Source of the DNA: Phenylobacterium sp.
GTDB taxonomy: Bacteria; Pseudomonadota; Alphaproteobacteria; Caulobacterales; Caulobacteraceae
Length of the DNA: 32,462 nt
Assembly: GCF_016793285.1 (NCBI RefSeq)
Contig: NZ_JAEUMO010000140.1
Coordinates: 1-32,462 of the forward strand
Direction of reading: 5' to 3'
A program made the translations under genes and the position numbers. Shown one piece after another: positions 32,354 to 32,462 of the stretch (position 1 is the stretch's first letter; each line of letters opens with the position of its first letter). The notes beneath the pieces were generated by a model. The model was not told the DNA's origin, made no database searches, and was given only the letters and a program-made list of their open reading frames with translations.

Positions 32354-32462
32354 CGATCAAGCCGATCGAGCGATTAGTACCAGTAAGCTCCATGCGTCGC
32401 CGCACTTCCACACCTGGCCTATCAACGTGGTGGTCTACCACGGCTCTCGGCGAAGCCTTGTT
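32354..32462 (-). rRNA. rrl: 23S ribosomal RNA, 3' end (partial)
   Basis: The minus strand carries the conserved 23S 3' end: GTTGATAGGCCAGGTGTGGA, GCATGGAGCTTACTGGTACT, then AATCG and a final GGCTTGATC. The rest of the gene lies beyond the window. The 3' boundary is set by comparison with the usual ...GGCUUGA ending and is uncertain by a few bases. The spacer to 5S is about 67 bases. Confidence 0.93.

Overview
The window is about 32.5 kb of very GC-rich DNA, dense with genes whose third codon positions are mostly G or C. It looks like the chromosome of an alphaproteobacterium, most likely Caulobacterales (a Phenylobacterium/Caulobacter-type genome). That guess rests on the enoyl-CoA hydratase, SDR and GST gene content, a TonB-dependent receptor, a KDPG aldolase, a DUF6491-type protein, the order 23S-5S-tRNA-fMet in the rRNA operon, and extragenic palindromes of kinds I associate with that group. 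The genus is an inference. I see no phage, integrase, transposase gene or CRISPR array.

Layout. 1-4.2 kb: the start of rlmJ (-), topoisomerase IB (+), a Tat-exported type-B carboxylesterase broken by a one-base frameshift (-), an arylamine N-acetyltransferase (+) and a small membrane protein (-). 4.2-6.2 kb: a TonB-dependent receptor (-). 6.3-15.4 kb: a lipid- or xenobiotic-catabolism region. It has an SDR (+), then a minus-strand operon read as epoxide-hydrolase-like enzyme, crotonase, three different GSTs and crotonase, then a small secreted DUF6491-type protein (-), then a plus-strand operon of crotonase, SDR and a secreted protein. 15.5-22.3 kb: an unknown secreted protein, PEP carboxylase, a c-type cytochrome, a CPA1 Na+/H+ antiporter, a DUF5367-type membrane protein and KDPG aldolase. 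22.5-23.5 kb: a zinc-free quinone-oxidoreductase-like MDR. 23.5-24.2 kb: a 657-nt gene-free interval holding three unrelated families of inverted repeats. 24.2-28.1 kb: a four-domain redoxin/cytochrome c/copper-monooxygenase-like/EF-hand protein and a bifunctional class A PBP. 28.4-31.9 kb: pyruvate kinase, a 91-residue protein translationally coupled to a phytanoyl-CoA dioxygenase, a small secreted protein and a YbaN/DUF454 membrane protein. 31.9-32.5 kb: the 3' end of an rRNA operon on the minus strand (23S, 5S, tRNA-fMet, intrinsic terminator).

How the genes fit together. PEP carboxylase, KDPG aldolase and pyruvate kinase are central carbon enzymes of an Entner-Doudoroff organism; they lie in separate units. 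The 6.3-15.4 kb region looks like one catabolic programme split over several transcripts. An epoxide-hydrolase-like enzyme plus three GSTs suggests reactive epoxide or electrophile intermediates, and crotonases plus SDRs suggest beta-oxidation-like handling of CoA esters. The substrate cannot be read from the sequence. The best candidates for something undescribed are the four-domain copper/heme fusion protein, the triple-GST operon with its extended GST, and the nested inverted-repeat element at 23.5-23.75 kb.
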